Shown: positions 16,876-26,400 of the stretch, in pieces
Layout: every line of letters starts with the position of its first letter
How positions within the stretch are numbered: the stretch's first letter is position 1
Origin: Celeribacter persicus
Lineage (GTDB): Bacteria > Pseudomonadota > Alphaproteobacteria > Rhodobacterales > Rhodobacteraceae
DNA length: 64,000 nt
Assembly: GCF_003050785.1 (NCBI RefSeq)
Contig: NZ_QAOH01000017.1
Span: forward strand, 20,822-84,821
Direction: 5' to 3'
Notes under the pieces: model-generated
Database searches by the model: none
What the model saw: only the letters and a program-made list of their open reading frames with translations
Told to the model about the DNA's origin: nothing
Position numbers and translations under genes: made by a program

Positions 16876-17829
16876 TCAAGATCGTGCCGCTACCCATATC
16901 TTGAATCGCCCCTGGCCGGTCACCTCGCGGATAAGGCCTCGCGCTTCCATCCAGGCAATATTGCGTTGAACGGCGGCACGGCTAGCGTTGGTCAGGACCT
17001 CGCCCATCGGGGCAGAGACAAGGGGCCATTCGGTAAGCACAGCGCGCAAGGCGCGCGGAGTCTTTCCCGAGAGCGCGGTCATCTCGGTTTCTGCCCGCGC
17101 TGACCATGCCTCGATATCGTCAAGGTGCCGCATTGCGGTCAGGCATGCGGTCTCCATCCCGTCAAGCCAGCGCGCCAGACGGTCAGCGGGTGGGCCGCTG
17201 GCGCGCAGCCCCCCTGCCCCGCCCATAGCCAGAGGTGCAAAGACGGCGCCCCCGCCCTCGCTGGCCACAATCCGCGCGGCTGTGACTGCCGCTTCCATTC
17301 GATCGCCCTGCTGCCCAAGGCCCGCAAGGCTCCAGAGGTGATAACCCGCGCAGGCACGGGTTATCGGGTGCAGCTCGGCGGCTTGCGCCATCAGGTTCAG
17401 CCAACCGCCCGCGCGATCCGCGAAAGGCTCGGCGTCATCGACCATGTTCTTGGGATCGCGACGATCGAGGAAGGCAGAAAGGTCCACCTTTGGGCCTGGT
17501 CCCCCTGTCAGACGACGTACCGCCCAACCGACACGCGCCAGTGCTGCGGGGTCCTCTTGAACGCCTGACAGGCGCATGGATATCCAAATAGCAATGCGAT
17601 CCGGGCCAATGCGGTCACCCGCGAACCAGCTGAGGTCGGCAGCCTCGATCAGGGCAAGCCTGTGCCGCCATCCTTCCGGGCTGCGCTTCAGGCGGTCGTC
17701 CAGCGCGCCGACGCGACCGGCCACACGGGCAAGACGCGCGGCATGACCCGCCTCTGCTTTCCGCCAATCGTCGAGGACCTCGCCTTCACGCAGTTCGGCC
17801 CGTGGTCCTGGTGGCAAGGTGATCCGCAA
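16876..17829 (-). CDS. DUF1612-like protein with C-terminal helix-turn-helix
   Basis: A 317-residue protein resembling the plasmid-borne RHE_PE00001/DUF1612 family: a helical N-terminal part (DDWRKAEAGHAARLARVAGRVG, residues about 20-42), a central segment DRIGPDRIAIWISMRLSGVQ, and a C-terminal helix-turn-helix (TNASRAAVQRNIAWMEARGL, then IREVTGQGRFKIW). The most upstream start is TTG at 17829; no good ribosome-binding site was found, so the N-terminus is uncertain. It is divergent from the ParB-like gene, with an 8-bp stem-loop (17853-17871) between. Function unknown; DNA binding is inferred from the C-terminal motif. Confidence 0.65.
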   Translation of the reverse strand: MRITLPPGPRAELREGEVLDDWRKAEAGHAARLARVAGRVGALDDRLKRSPEGWRHRLALIEAADLSWFAGDRIGPDRIAIWISMRLSGVQEDPAALARVGWAVRRLTGGPGPKVDLSAFLDRRDPKNMVDDAEPFADRAGGWLNLMAQAAELHPITRACAGYHLWSLAGLGQQGDRMEAAVTAARIVASEGGGAVFAPLAMGGAGGLRASGPPADRLARWLDGMETACLTAMRHLDDIEAWSARAETEMTALSGKTPRALRAVLTEWPLVSAPMGEVLTNASRAAVQRNIAWMEARGLIREVTGQGRFKIWVAARS

Positions 17830-17922
17830 TTGGAATAGAGCCAGAGAAAGGGAAGCCCGGGTGCCGGGCTTGAAAGGATAGAGAGAGTCTCATCCGGGTC
17901 CGGCGTGACAAGGACCCTGACC

Positions 17923-20094
17923 ATGGCCAAGACCTCAACCCGCCCGAAACCCGCCACCGCGAAGAAAACCGGAGCCGCCGGATCGACCGCGACTGACGGC
18001 GCTACCGACATCCGTCTAATCCCGCTCGATCAACTGGAACCGAGCCCTCTCAACGTTCGAAAAGTTGCGGCAAGTGCCAGCGACGACGCTGAACTGCTCG
18101 CCAGCATCCGCGAGACAGGCATTAAGCAGAACCTGGTGGTTCATGTGTTGTCAGAGACACGATTTGCGGTCGATGCCGGCGGCCGTCGCCTCAAGGCGCT
18201 GAAGCAGCTTGCCGAAGACGGCGTGATCCCCTCAGACCACCCGGTGCCTTGCCTCGTCGAGGACGAGCGCAACGCCATCCTCACCTCTGCCACGGAGAAC
18301 CTCCAGCGCGCTGCGATGCACCCAGCAGACCAGTTCGAGGCTTTTGAGGCGCTGATCGGTGAGGGTCGCACCGAGGACGAGATCGCGCTGAAATTCGGTG
18401 TCTCCGTCGACCTGGTGCGCCGCCGCCTCAAACTCGCCCGTGTCGCGCCCGAGATCATCGAACAGTTCCGTGCGGGTGGCCTTACCCTCGAATGCGTCAT
18501 GGCCTTCACGCTGACAGACGATCATGATCGCCAGCTTGCGGTCTGGAACGCGATGAAGGGCGGCTATCACATCCATCCGCAGAGCATTAAACGCCAGCTG
18601 ACCGAGACCGCGCATTCAGCGAACTCGGCCTTGGGGCGTTTTGTCGGCATCAAGGCCTACGAAGCTGCAGGTGGCGTTCTTTTGCGCGATCTCTTCGACG
18701 ATCGCGCCAGCGCCCATATGGAAAACCCCGAGCTCCTAGAGCGTCTGGCCATCGAGAAGCTGCAGGCCGCGGCCAAGCCCTTTGAGGCCGCGTGGAAATG
18801 GGTCGAAGTGCATCTCTCGGTGGATTACGGCGCGTTTCGCAGTTTCGGGCGGGTCTATCCGCAGGATATCGATCCTGATCCGGACCTGCTCGCTGAAGAG
18901 GAACGCCTCATCGCGCGCGAGGAAGAACTGGCGGCGCAGAATGACGGCGAGGATTGGACCGACGCCGAAACCGAGGAATACTACGCCATCGAGCCGCGGC
19001 TCCGCGAGATCGAGGCCTTGCAGCGCGAACGGCAACCTTACGCAAACGAAGATCGCGCTATCGCCGGTGTCGTTCTGACAATCGGCCATGACGGGGCGTT
19101 ACGCGTCGAGAAGGGCCTCGTGCGTCCCGAGGATATTCCCGCCGCGCCCGAGCCCGAAGAGATCACTGCAGATGCGGGTGATGCCCCATCCCCTGCCCGC
19201 CCACACGTGACGCCGCCGACCTCCTCCACGCCGGTGCCGAGCTCGAACCCGGCCGCGACGTTGCGCAAGGCGGACGGGATTTCGGCGAGCCTGGCCGACG
19301 ATCTGCGCGCGACGCGCCAGTACATCCTCAGGGCGCATCTGGCGGCGGATTTCGAGGTGGCGTTCGATGCGATGCTCTATGCGCTCTGCGAACAGGCTTT
19401 GGGGCGGTCCTACAACAACGAGGCGCTCGACATCTCGATCCGTCCTTTCCAGGCGCAAAACCGCGAGGTACTGCATGCGGATACCGTCGCCCAGAAAATG
19501 CTCGAGGCGCTGGAACAGGACCTCGCCACCGACTGGATGACCTTGGAGAAACCAGAGGACTTCCAGGCGATGTCGGCGCTGCCTCTTGCCGACAAGCAAG
19601 CGCTTTTCGCCTGGGCGACGGGTCTGGCAGTCAAGCCGCAGCTTTCCTCCGACAATCGCCCCTCCCCGATCATCGAGGAGATCGGCGGGCGGCTTGACGT
19701 CGATGTGGCGGCATGCTGGCGCCCGACCGCGCAGAACTACTGGGGTCGGGTCAACAAGGGCCATGCCGTGGCCACGGCGCGCAAACTGATTGGTGACGAT
19801 TACGCCGAGGATCGCAATCGCGAGCGCAAGGGCGATATCGCAGCCGCGATGGAACGGGCTTTCGCGGAAACGGCCGGCGAGACGGAAGGCTTCGACGCCG
19901 CAACGGTTGCCAGGACGACGCGCTGGCTGCCTGACGGGCTGCTGTTTGCCGGTGCGACGGAGGCCGGTGCCGACTTGGGCAACGATGCGCCGGAGGCCGA
20001 GGAGGGGGATTTGTCCGCCGAAGATTCTCTGACCGACGCCGAGAGCGATGAACCGTCGTCCTTGCCCGCCTTCCTGAGCGAGGATGCGGCCTGA
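17923..20094 (+). CDS. Large ParB/Spo0J-family protein
   Basis: A 723-residue protein. The N-terminal 250 residues are a ParB/Sulfiredoxin-like nuclease-fold domain plus helix-turn-helix: IRLIPLDQLEPSPLNVRK, DAGGRRLKAL, ENLQRAAMHPADQFEAF and the DEIALKFGVSVDLVRRRLKL helix-turn-helix. The C-terminal 450 residues are acidic and unlike chromosomal ParB. No ParA partner is adjacent, unlike the repAB pair further right, so a partition role is doubtful. Such proteins are common on alphaproteobacterial mobile elements next to the strawberry-notch and Toprim genes found downstream here. ATG 17923 follows AAGGA; a GTG at 17905 is an alternative. Confidence 0.85.
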   Translation: MAKTSTRPKPATAKKTGAAGSTATDGATDIRLIPLDQLEPSPLNVRKVAASASDDAELLASIRETGIKQNLVVHVLSETRFAVDAGGRRLKALKQLAEDGVIPSDHPVPCLVEDERNAILTSATENLQRAAMHPADQFEAFEALIGEGRTEDEIALKFGVSVDLVRRRLKLARVAPEIIEQFRAGGLTLECVMAFTLTDDHDRQLAVWNAMKGGYHIHPQSIKRQLTETAHSANSALGRFVGIKAYEAAGGVLLRDLFDDRASAHMENPELLERLAIEKLQAAAKPFEAAWKWVEVHLSVDYGAFRSFGRVYPQDIDPDPDLLAEEERLIAREEELAAQNDGEDWTDAETEEYYAIEPRLREIEALQRERQPYANEDRAIAGVVLTIGHDGALRVEKGLVRPEDIPAAPEPEEITADAGDAPSPARPHVTPPTSSTPVPSSNPAATLRKADGISASLADDLRATRQYILRAHLAADFEVAFDAMLYALCEQALGRSYNNEALDISIRPFQAQNREVLHADTVAQKMLEALEQDLATDWMTLEKPEDFQAMSALPLADKQALFAWATGLAVKPQLSSDNRPSPIIEEIGGRLDVDVAACWRPTAQNYWGRVNKGHAVATARKLIGDDYAEDRNRERKGDIAAAMERAFAETAGETEGFDAATVARTTRWLPDGLLFAGATEAGADLGNDAPEAEEGDLSAEDSLTDAESDEPSSLPAFLSEDAA

Positions 20095-20130
20095 CGCGGC
20101 GAAGACCGATCTGATCACGACATGAACTTT

Positions 20131-20160
20131 GGGCCGCCCTCGCGCAGAGGGCGGCCCTTT
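20131..20160 (+). terminator. Rho-independent-like terminator after the ParB-like gene
   Basis: An 11-bp perfect stem (GGGCCGCCCTC at 20131-20141 with 20147-20157), a five-base loop, then TTT. First of four similar hairpins separating the small genes in this block. Confidence 0.75.
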
Positions 20161-20220
20161 CCCGCTGACGGGTTTCACGCAGCCGGTGTCGGATCGGCTG
20201 GCCCGTCCCGGAGATATCCC

Positions 20221-20601
20221 ATGACCACCACACTCGATCTCGATCCCGTCAAGGAAGCCGCACTGATTGCCGCTCATAATGATGCCTTTCGCCGCTCCAT
20301 CCTCGGGACCACCCCCTCCGTCGATGCGCCGCAGGGCCAGTTCGTCATGACGCGCGGCGTTTCAGCACTTGGGCCTGAAGCCCAGCTTGTTCTCACCCGC
20401 CGCGTTGCTTCGTTTGATGCGTTCAACGCTGACAGCGATCCTCATGGCTGGCACGAGATGGGGGTCATCGACCTCGATGGCACGACAGTCTGGTTCAAGC
20501 TCGACCTGTTCGACACCGACTACATGTACGGCTCGCCCGAGCCATCCGACCCGGAACAAACGCGCCGGGTCCTGACCCTGCTTCTGCCGTCGGAATACTG
20601 A
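20221..20601 (+). CDS. DUF3768 family protein
   Basis: A 126-residue cytoplasmic protein with the DUF3768 pattern: LIAAHNDAFRRS near the start, then FVMTRGV, a GWHEMGVIDLDGTTVWFKLDLFD core and the RRVLTLLLPSEY tail. The family is found mainly on alphaproteobacterial plasmids; its role is unknown. ATG 20221 is preceded by GGAGATATCCC. It lies between two hairpin terminators and so seems to be transcribed as its own unit. Confidence 0.8.
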   Translation: MTTTLDLDPVKEAALIAAHNDAFRRSILGTTPSVDAPQGQFVMTRGVSALGPEAQLVLTRRVASFDAFNADSDPHGWHEMGVIDLDGTTVWFKLDLFDTDYMYGSPEPSDPEQTRRVLTLLLPSEY

Positions 20602-20626
20602 CGCCCCTCTTCACCAACATCTCCTC

Positions 20627-20656
20627 GGACCGTCCTTGCACCAAGGGCGGTCCTTT
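20627..20656 (+). terminator. Terminator hairpin after the DUF3768 gene
   Basis: GGACCGTCCTT (20627-20637) pairs with AAGGGCGGTCC (20643-20653) with one G-U pair and a five-base loop, followed by TTTC. The bases after the stem (CGCTGGCGGGTT) repeat those after the previous hairpin (CGCTGACGGGTT). Confidence 0.7.
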
Positions 20657-20716
20657 CGCGCTGGCGGGTTCCAAGGGGCGCGATACCCGCGTCCCGCCCG
20701 CCGCAGGAGACCAGAG

Positions 20717-21013
20717 ATGGCCAAGACACTCGACTACCAGATCACCCTCTATCCCGCACATCGCGATGGCGCCTTCGTTGTTACCCAGTTCCAGATGCTG
20801 GCGAGCTACCCCGAGAAGCGCATTCAAGCCGCGGGCATGGACGACCTGATCGACCAGGTGACGCAGTTCGCGATGGAGCACGGCGAGAGCTGCAGCGCCT
20901 CGGTGCGCTGTCTCGCCCCGCGCAAACCGCCGGGGTTCAAGCGCGCGACCGACAACCTCTATTTCAACCTGGTTGACCGGACGGCTGAGCAGCGCGGCGC
21001 GGCGGCAGCCTGA
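20717..21013 (+). CDS. Conserved plasmid-type hypothetical protein (98 aa)
   Basis: No recognised function. It is a 98-residue soluble protein starting MAKTLDYQITLYPAHRDGAF, with an SCSASVRCLAPRKPPGF segment and no signal peptide or membrane helix. ATG 20717 has GGAGACCAGAG upstream. It lies in the hairpin-separated small-gene block between DUF3768 and another hypothetical gene. Confidence 0.7.
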   Translation: MAKTLDYQITLYPAHRDGAFVVTQFQMLASYPEKRIQAAGMDDLIDQVTQFAMEHGESCSASVRCLAPRKPPGFKRATDNLYFNLVDRTAEQRGAAAA

Positions 21014-21020
21014 AGCCCCG

Positions 21021-21058
21021 CAGGAAACTTCCTGGGCGACCTCGCGTAATGGTCGCCC
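21021..21058 (+). terminator. Terminator-like hairpin after the 98-aa gene
   Basis: GGGCGACC (21034-21041) pairs with GGTCGCCC (21051-21058) around a nine-base loop, followed by a pyrimidine run TCCCCTTTCC. A small palindrome CAGGAA-ac-TTCCTG (21021-21034) directly precedes it. Confidence 0.6.
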
Positions 21059-21090
21059 TCCCCTTTCCTCAATTCCAAAGGATCAAAGAC

Positions 21091-21474
21091 ATGACACAAG
21101 AGACTGATTTCTACGCGCAGATACTAGAATCCCAGAGGCGTGCTGCCGAACAGCGGGTAGAAACCCGCGCGGCGCTTCTTTCCGAACTGCGCACCCTCGG
21201 CGTAACGAACATCGAGGTGCAATACGAAGGCTACGGCGATTCCGGCAATGTCGAGGATGTCGTTGTGACCCCTGACACGATCACCCTGACGGAAGAGCTG
21301 CGGCGCCGGGCCGAAGATTTCGGCTGGGACTTTGCCTATGCGCTGAGCCCTGGGTTTGAGAACAACGAGGGCGGCTATGGCGAACTCACCTGGGCGCTCG
21401 AGACCGACAAGATCGATGTCAGCCACTCGAACCGCTATATCGAAACCAATACCACCGAACATGAAGGGCTCTGA
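21091..21474 (+). CDS. Conserved hypothetical protein (127 aa)
   Basis: A 127-residue acidic protein beginning MTQETDFYAQILESQRRAAE, with a conserved-looking core LRTLGVTNIEVQYEGYGDSG and a tail SPGFENNEGGYGELTWALE. I associate this pattern with an uncharacterised plasmid family (possibly DUF6878), but not with certainty. It is followed after one base by the next gene, so these two are probably co-transcribed. Confidence 0.65.
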   Translation: MTQETDFYAQILESQRRAAEQRVETRAALLSELRTLGVTNIEVQYEGYGDSGNVEDVVVTPDTITLTEELRRRAEDFGWDFAYALSPGFENNEGGYGELTWALETDKIDVSHSNRYIETNTTEHEGL

Positions 21475-21475
21475 C

Positions 21476-21952
21476 ATGGCACATCCCCTCCACCACGCCG
21501 AAAGCTCTGCCCGAAAATTCGGCGGTGTTCCAGACGACTATCAGTTCGTGCATGACTGGTTTGACTCATCCAAAGAGCACCTAGGCCTTTTCGTTCACAG
21601 AGCCCAAAAACACCATACCGTCGGGATCTATGATGCCGAGCGGGTGTTCGGTCGCAGCCTGACCAACAGCGCGGGCCGGGTCGTCCCGATCCGCTGGATT
21701 GGCGAGCAGCATGTGCGCGAAGACTGCCAGGGGCGCATCCCGTCGCTGGCCGACTGGCTCGGACGCATTCAGCCTGAGCCTTGGATGGCCAATGGCCGGA
21801 TCGACAACGACCCGACGCAGATCTGCAGCGATCCACGCGCCGTCTGGATCGAGGCGGTCTCCAATCACCAGACAATTCTCGGTTTCGAAGACTGGCTTCT
21901 CAAGGTCTCTGTCGAGCACGTCCAGCACCGCCAGAACCGCGCCGCCGCCTGA
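21476..21952 (+). CDS. Conserved hypothetical protein (DUF6915-like, 158 aa)
   Basis: A 158-residue protein starting MAHPLHHAESSARKFGGVPD. The HDWFDSSKEHLGLFVHRAQKHH stretch and VPIRWIGEQHVREDCQGRIP motif are histidine-rich and well ordered, resembling an uncharacterised family I believe is DUF6915. The function is unknown. The start is one base after the preceding stop. A strong terminator follows at 21991. Confidence 0.65.
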   Translation: MAHPLHHAESSARKFGGVPDDYQFVHDWFDSSKEHLGLFVHRAQKHHTVGIYDAERVFGRSLTNSAGRVVPIRWIGEQHVREDCQGRIPSLADWLGRIQPEPWMANGRIDNDPTQICSDPRAVWIEAVSNHQTILGFEDWLLKVSVEHVQHRQNRAAA

Positions 21953-21990
21953 TCCGCCGAGCGGCAAACTCACCAACCACCTGACCACGT

Positions 21991-22040
21991 CGCAATCGAC
22001 CCGCATGGGCCTTAACCGGCTCGGCGGGTCGATTGCGTTT
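21991..22040 (+). terminator. Strong terminator with 14-bp perfect stem
   Basis: CGCAATCGACCCGC (21991-22004) and GCGGGTCGATTGCG (22024-22037) are exact complements around a 19-base loop, followed by TTT. It isolates the next gene from the upstream pair. Confidence 0.75.
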
Positions 22041-22057
22041 CAAGAAAGAATATCGAC

Positions 22058-22702
22058 ATGCAAGACCCCGTCTACGAGGAGGCCCGCCTAGGCCATACCA
22101 TCAAAATCTACCATGACCCGGATGCAGAAAGCCCACGGGAGTGGTCCAACCTCGGCACGCTGATCTGCTGGCATGGACGCTATCGGCTGGGGGACAGCCA
22201 CCGGTTCGACTGCCCCGAGGCGTTCCTGCGAGATCTTGCGGGCGTCTCGGATCAGAGCGATCTCTCACTGGATCGCCTCCGCGAGCGCGCCGAGCGCAAG
22301 GCAATCATCTTGCCCGTGTATCTCTACGACCATTCCGGCCTCGCGATGAACACCATCGGGTTCCATTGTCCGTGGGATTCCGGCCAAGTTGGCTTCGTAT
22401 ACGTAACGCTCGAAACGGTTCGAAAGGAGTTCGGCGCGAAGCGAGTCACCAAGGCGATGCGCGAAAAGGCCAAGGACATTCTGCGCGCTGAGATCGTCAC
22501 CTTCGATGCCTACCTCGGCGGACGGGTTTATGGCTATGTCGTCGAGCGTGACGGTGAAGAGATCGACGCCTGTTGGGGGTTCTTCGAGCACTATAAGCTG
22601 GACTGCCTGTCCGAGGCTCGGGCGGTTGTAGATCCTCTGATTTTGCGAGAGGTACAAAGACCCGCCGCTGCGGAACAGGGCGCAAGCCCACCCCCGAGTT
22701 GA
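22058..22702 (+). CDS. Conserved plasmid/phage hypothetical protein (214 aa)
   Basis: A 214-residue soluble protein. The N-terminal IYHDPDAESPREWSNLGTLIC and GDSHRF segments, and the central DHSGLAMNTIGFHCPWDSGQVG region, recur in proteins of phages and plasmids with no assigned function. The C-terminal part GYVVERDGEEIDACWGFFEH reads like a small beta-domain. The gene is the last in the hairpin-separated block and ends within the parDE promoter. Confidence 0.65.
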   Translation: MQDPVYEEARLGHTIKIYHDPDAESPREWSNLGTLICWHGRYRLGDSHRFDCPEAFLRDLAGVSDQSDLSLDRLRERAERKAIILPVYLYDHSGLAMNTIGFHCPWDSGQVGFVYVTLETVRKEFGAKRVTKAMREKAKDILRAEIVTFDAYLGGRVYGYVVERDGEEIDACWGFFEHYKLDCLSEARAVVDPLILREVQRPAAAEQGASPPPS

Positions 22703-22740
22703 AACGCCCACAATACTCATATATCTTATTCATGCGTATT
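22699..22740 (+). promoter_or_regulatory. parDE promoter and probable autoregulatory operator
   Basis: TTGAAA (22699-22704) and TATCTT (22722-22727) have a 17-base spacer. AATACTCAT (22712-22720) and ATGCGTATT (22732-22740) form an inverted repeat with one mismatch across the -10 box, as expected for repression by the ribbon-helix-helix antitoxin. Confidence 0.6.
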
Positions 22741-22752
22741 ACGGAGGTGAGC

Positions 22753-23004
22753 ATGGCAAGCACAAGCGTCACACTTGGCCCCCATTGGGACGAATTCATC
22801 GCCCTGATGCTTAAAGAGGGGCGTTACGGGTCAACCAGCGAGTTGATCCGCGCCTCTCTGCGCCTGATGGAGGAGCAGGAAGGTCAGCGGGCGCGGCTTC
22901 GCGTTGCGCTGATGGAGGGCAAACAATCCGGTGACGCCGGTCCGCTTGACATGGATGAGATCAAGCGCGACGCGCGGAGCCGCTCTGGCGCTTCTGATGC
23001 GTGA
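22753..23004 (+). CDS. parD: ParD-family antitoxin
   Basis: An 83-residue protein. The N-terminal ribbon-helix-helix (STSVTLGPHWDEFIALMLKE, then GRYGSTSELIRASLRLMEEQE) binds DNA, and the flexible C-terminus binds the toxin. GGAGG precedes ATG 22753. It overlaps the toxin gene by eight bases, giving coupled translation. It would neutralise ParE and repress the operon. The pair likely stabilises the plasmid. Confidence 0.88.
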   Translation: MASTSVTLGPHWDEFIALMLKEGRYGSTSELIRASLRLMEEQEGQRARLRVALMEGKQSGDAGPLDMDEIKRDARSRSGASDA

Positions 23005-23296
23005 CATTCATCACTCTCAGGCGGCAAAATCCGATCTCCTCGACATCTGGGTCGAGACCGACCGACAGTGGGGCGAGGCGCAGGCGGATCGTTATCTCGA
23101 CGACATCGAGCGTGCCCTGCAGGGATTGATCGCCAATCCTCAAATTGGGTCTGACTGTTCCGATCTCTTGCAGGGTGCGCGCAAACTGATCACGGGTCGG
23201 CACCTCGTGTTCTACGAGGTGGACCCGGACAGGATCTTCGTGATCCGGGTCCTGCATCAGTCCATGGATGTGCCGCGGCATCTGCGGCCGTTCTGA
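22997..23296 (+). CDS. parE: ParE-family toxin
   Basis: A 99-residue RelE/ParE superfamily toxin: SQAAKSDLLDIWVETDRQWG, then AQADRYLDDIERALQGLIANP, RKLITGRHLVFYEV and a C-terminal IFVIRVLHQSMDVPRHL. ParE toxins typically act on DNA gyrase. It overlaps parD by eight bases. Length and all core motifs are complete. Confidence 0.88.
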   Translation: MRDIHHSQAAKSDLLDIWVETDRQWGEAQADRYLDDIERALQGLIANPQIGSDCSDLLQGARKLITGRHLVFYEVDPDRIFVIRVLHQSMDVPRHLRPF

Positions 23297-23348
23297 CACC
23301 GGTCAAACACGCAGCGGGGCATTGCCATGAAAGAGCAAGAGGCAGGGC

Positions 23349-23367
23349 GGGAGGGGTGACCCCTCCC
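23349..23367 (+). terminator. Hairpin after parDE
   Basis: GGGAGGGG (23349-23356), loop TGA, CCCCTCCC (23360-23367): a compact perfect 8-bp stem. No T-run follows, so termination may be partial or factor-dependent. Confidence 0.55.
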
Positions 23368-23422
23368 GGGTGAGAGAGTGCGCGCGGGGCTTGGGGCCAA
23401 CCCTCAACCCCGGAGATTGCCG

Positions 23423-26400
23423 ATGAACGCTCACCCCCATTCCGTCCAACTTGCAACCGAGCCCGACGCCCCTGCCCTGCCAGAGGCTCCGGGCTTCGCC
23501 CAACACCTGATGCAGGTTGCGAAAGCCCTCGTCCCCCTGTTCGAGGCGGGCAGGTCCATCGACGCCGCCGCCCTTCGCACTGCGATGGAGCAAGCCTTCG
23601 GTGCCAGCGACACCAGCGGCTCCTGGATCTGGAAGGATGCTTACGAAGCCGCAGAGGTCGCCCAGATCCTGATGCTCGCGCGCTACGGCGCACTGATGCA
23701 ACGTCAAGCCGGCTCCCCCCAGGCCTTCCTCACCATGATCGAACGTCTTGCCGCTCTTGCCCCGTCTCACACACGGCGTTCCGAAGACAGCGTGCGCTTG
23801 CAACAATTCTCGACCCCTCTTCCGCTCGCGGCCATTGTTGCGCAGGCGGCGGGGTTTCGGGGCGACGACCTGGTGCTCGAGCCTTCGGCCGGGACCGGCA
23901 TGCTGGCGATCTTCGCCCGGATTTCCGGTGCTCGCCTGGCGCTGAATGAACTTGCGGAAACCCGCCGCGCCCTGCTGGGACAGCTGTTCCCCGGTGCCGT
24001 CGTCTCGGATCACGATGCCGCGTCGATCGACGACCGGCTGGATCGGTCGATCACGCCCTCTGTCATCGTGATGAACCCGCCCTTCTCCGCAGCGAACCAT
24101 GTCGAGGGTAAGTTCCGGCAGGCCACCAGTCAGCACGTTCTGTCCGCCCTGTCACGCCTTTCGCCAGGTGGGCGTCTCGTCGTTATCACGGGCGAGGGTT
24201 TTCGCCCCTCGACGAAATCCTTCCAGTCGACGTTTCAGCGGATCGGCCAAAGCGCCGATGTGGTGTTTTCCGCCGCGATCGACGGCAAGGTCTTCGCGCG
24301 ACACGGCACCACGATCGACACGCGGCTGACGGTGATCGACAAGCGTGCGACTGGCGCTGATGAGATCGCATCGGTCGAAAGCGAGGCCGTCTACCATCCG
24401 ATCTGCGCGACCACGGGTGAACTTCTCGCGTCAGTTCTGACCCATTGCCCGGTGCGCCGCAGCCCTCCACCCTGCCCAACCAGCACAGCCCTGTCGGCTC
24501 CGACCGCTTCGACCCGCACCAACCTGCAGGCCCTGCGCAATGCCGCGCGCAAGGAAACCCGTGCCCTTGCCGAAGAACGCGCAAGGCACCCGTTTGACGA
24601 TATCGCGACGGCCCCGATCGACTACCTGCCGAAGGCTTGGAGCCAACCCGACGGCACGCTGCAGGACACGGTCTACGAGGCCTATGACCTTCAGGCGATC
24701 AGGATCGATGGCGCGGCGGAACATCCGACCGCGCTGGTGCAATCCACCGCTATGGCCTCGGTGCCGCCGCCCGTGCCGACCTATCGTCCCATCCTGCCGA
24801 AGAACCTCGTTCAGGACGGCCTTCTTTCTGCGCCGCAGCTGGAAAGTGTCATCTATGCGGGCAATGCCCACGAGACGCACCTGAAGAGCTGGTTCAAGCG
24901 CGGCGAGATCGAAGGCCAGTTGATGGCGGCGGCCGAGGGCGACGAAGGCGCGTTTCGCCTGCGCAAGGGCTGGTTCCTGGGTGACGGCACCGGCTGCGGC
25001 AAGGGGCGGCAGGTCGCGGGCATCATCCTCGACAACTGGCTGCAGGGACGCCGACGGGCGGTCTGGGTCTCGAAGAGCGACAAGCTCATCGAGGATGCGC
25101 GGCGCGACTGGATGGCGCTTGGGGGGCGCGAGATCGATATCGTGCCACTGTCGAAATTCCGCCAGGGGAGCGATATCCGTCTCCCAGAGGGCATCCTCTT
25201 CGTCACCTATGCCACCCTGCGTTCTGCTGAACGCGACGGGAAAGCCTCCCGCCTCGATCAGGTGACGTCCTGGCTTGGCGAGGGGTTCAACGGGGTCATC
25301 GCTTTCGACGAAAGCCACGCCATGGCGAATGCCGCCGGCGAAAAGTCCGACCGCGGCGACAAAAAGGCCTCCCAGCAGGGTCTTGCGGGCCTCGCGTTGC
25401 AAAACGCGGTTCCGGATGCGCGGGTGCTCTACGTCTCGGCCACCGGCGCGACGGTCGTCGGCAATCTCGCCTATGCTTCCCGCCTTGGCCTTTGGGGCAC
25501 CGGGGATTTTCCCTTCGTGACAAGGCCTGAGTTTGTCGCCGCGATGGAGGCCGGGGGAATTGCGGCCATGGAGATGATCTCGCGCGACCTGAAGGCGCTC
25601 GGGCTTTATCTGGCACGCTCGCTCTCCTATGCCGGGGTCGAGTACGAGATGCTGGTGCACGAGCTGACGCCCGCCCAGGTCGCGATCTATGACAGCTATG
25701 CCGACGCCTACCAGATCATCCACACCAACTTGGAGGCCGCCCTTCAGGCCTCGGGTATTTCCTCCGAGACCGGTACGCTGAACCCTCAGGCGAAATCCGC
25801 TGCGCGCTCGGCCTTCGAGAGCAACAAGCAGCGTTTCTTCAATCATCTCATCACCGCCATGAAATGCCCCTCGCTGATCCGCTCTATCGAGGCGGACCTC
25901 GCGGCGGGGCATTCTGCAGTGATCCAGGTGGTTTCGACCAGCGAAGCGGTGATGGAACGGCGACTCGAGGATATCCCGCCTTCGGAGTGGGATGATCTGC
26001 AGGTCGATTTTACGCCCAGGGAGAACATCATGGATTACCTGATGCACTCCTTCCCGACGCAACTCTTCGAGCCCTACACCGACGAGAACGGCGATCTGCG
26101 CTCGCGCCTTGCCCTCGATGGCGATGGCAACCCGATCATCTGCCGCGAGGCGGAGCGGCGGCGGGACGATCTTGTCCAGCATCTGGGTGCCCTCGCCCCG
26201 GTGCAGGGCGCGCTCGACCAGATCCTCTGGCATTTCGGCGGGGAGGCGGTGGCCGAGGTCACCGGACGCAAGCGGCGCATCGTAAAAACGCGTGAGGGGC
26301 GGCTCAAGGTCGAGAACCGCCCCGCCTCCTCCAACCTCGGCGAGACGCAGGCCTTCATGGATGAAGCCAAGCGCATCCTGATCTTCTCCGATGCCGGTGG

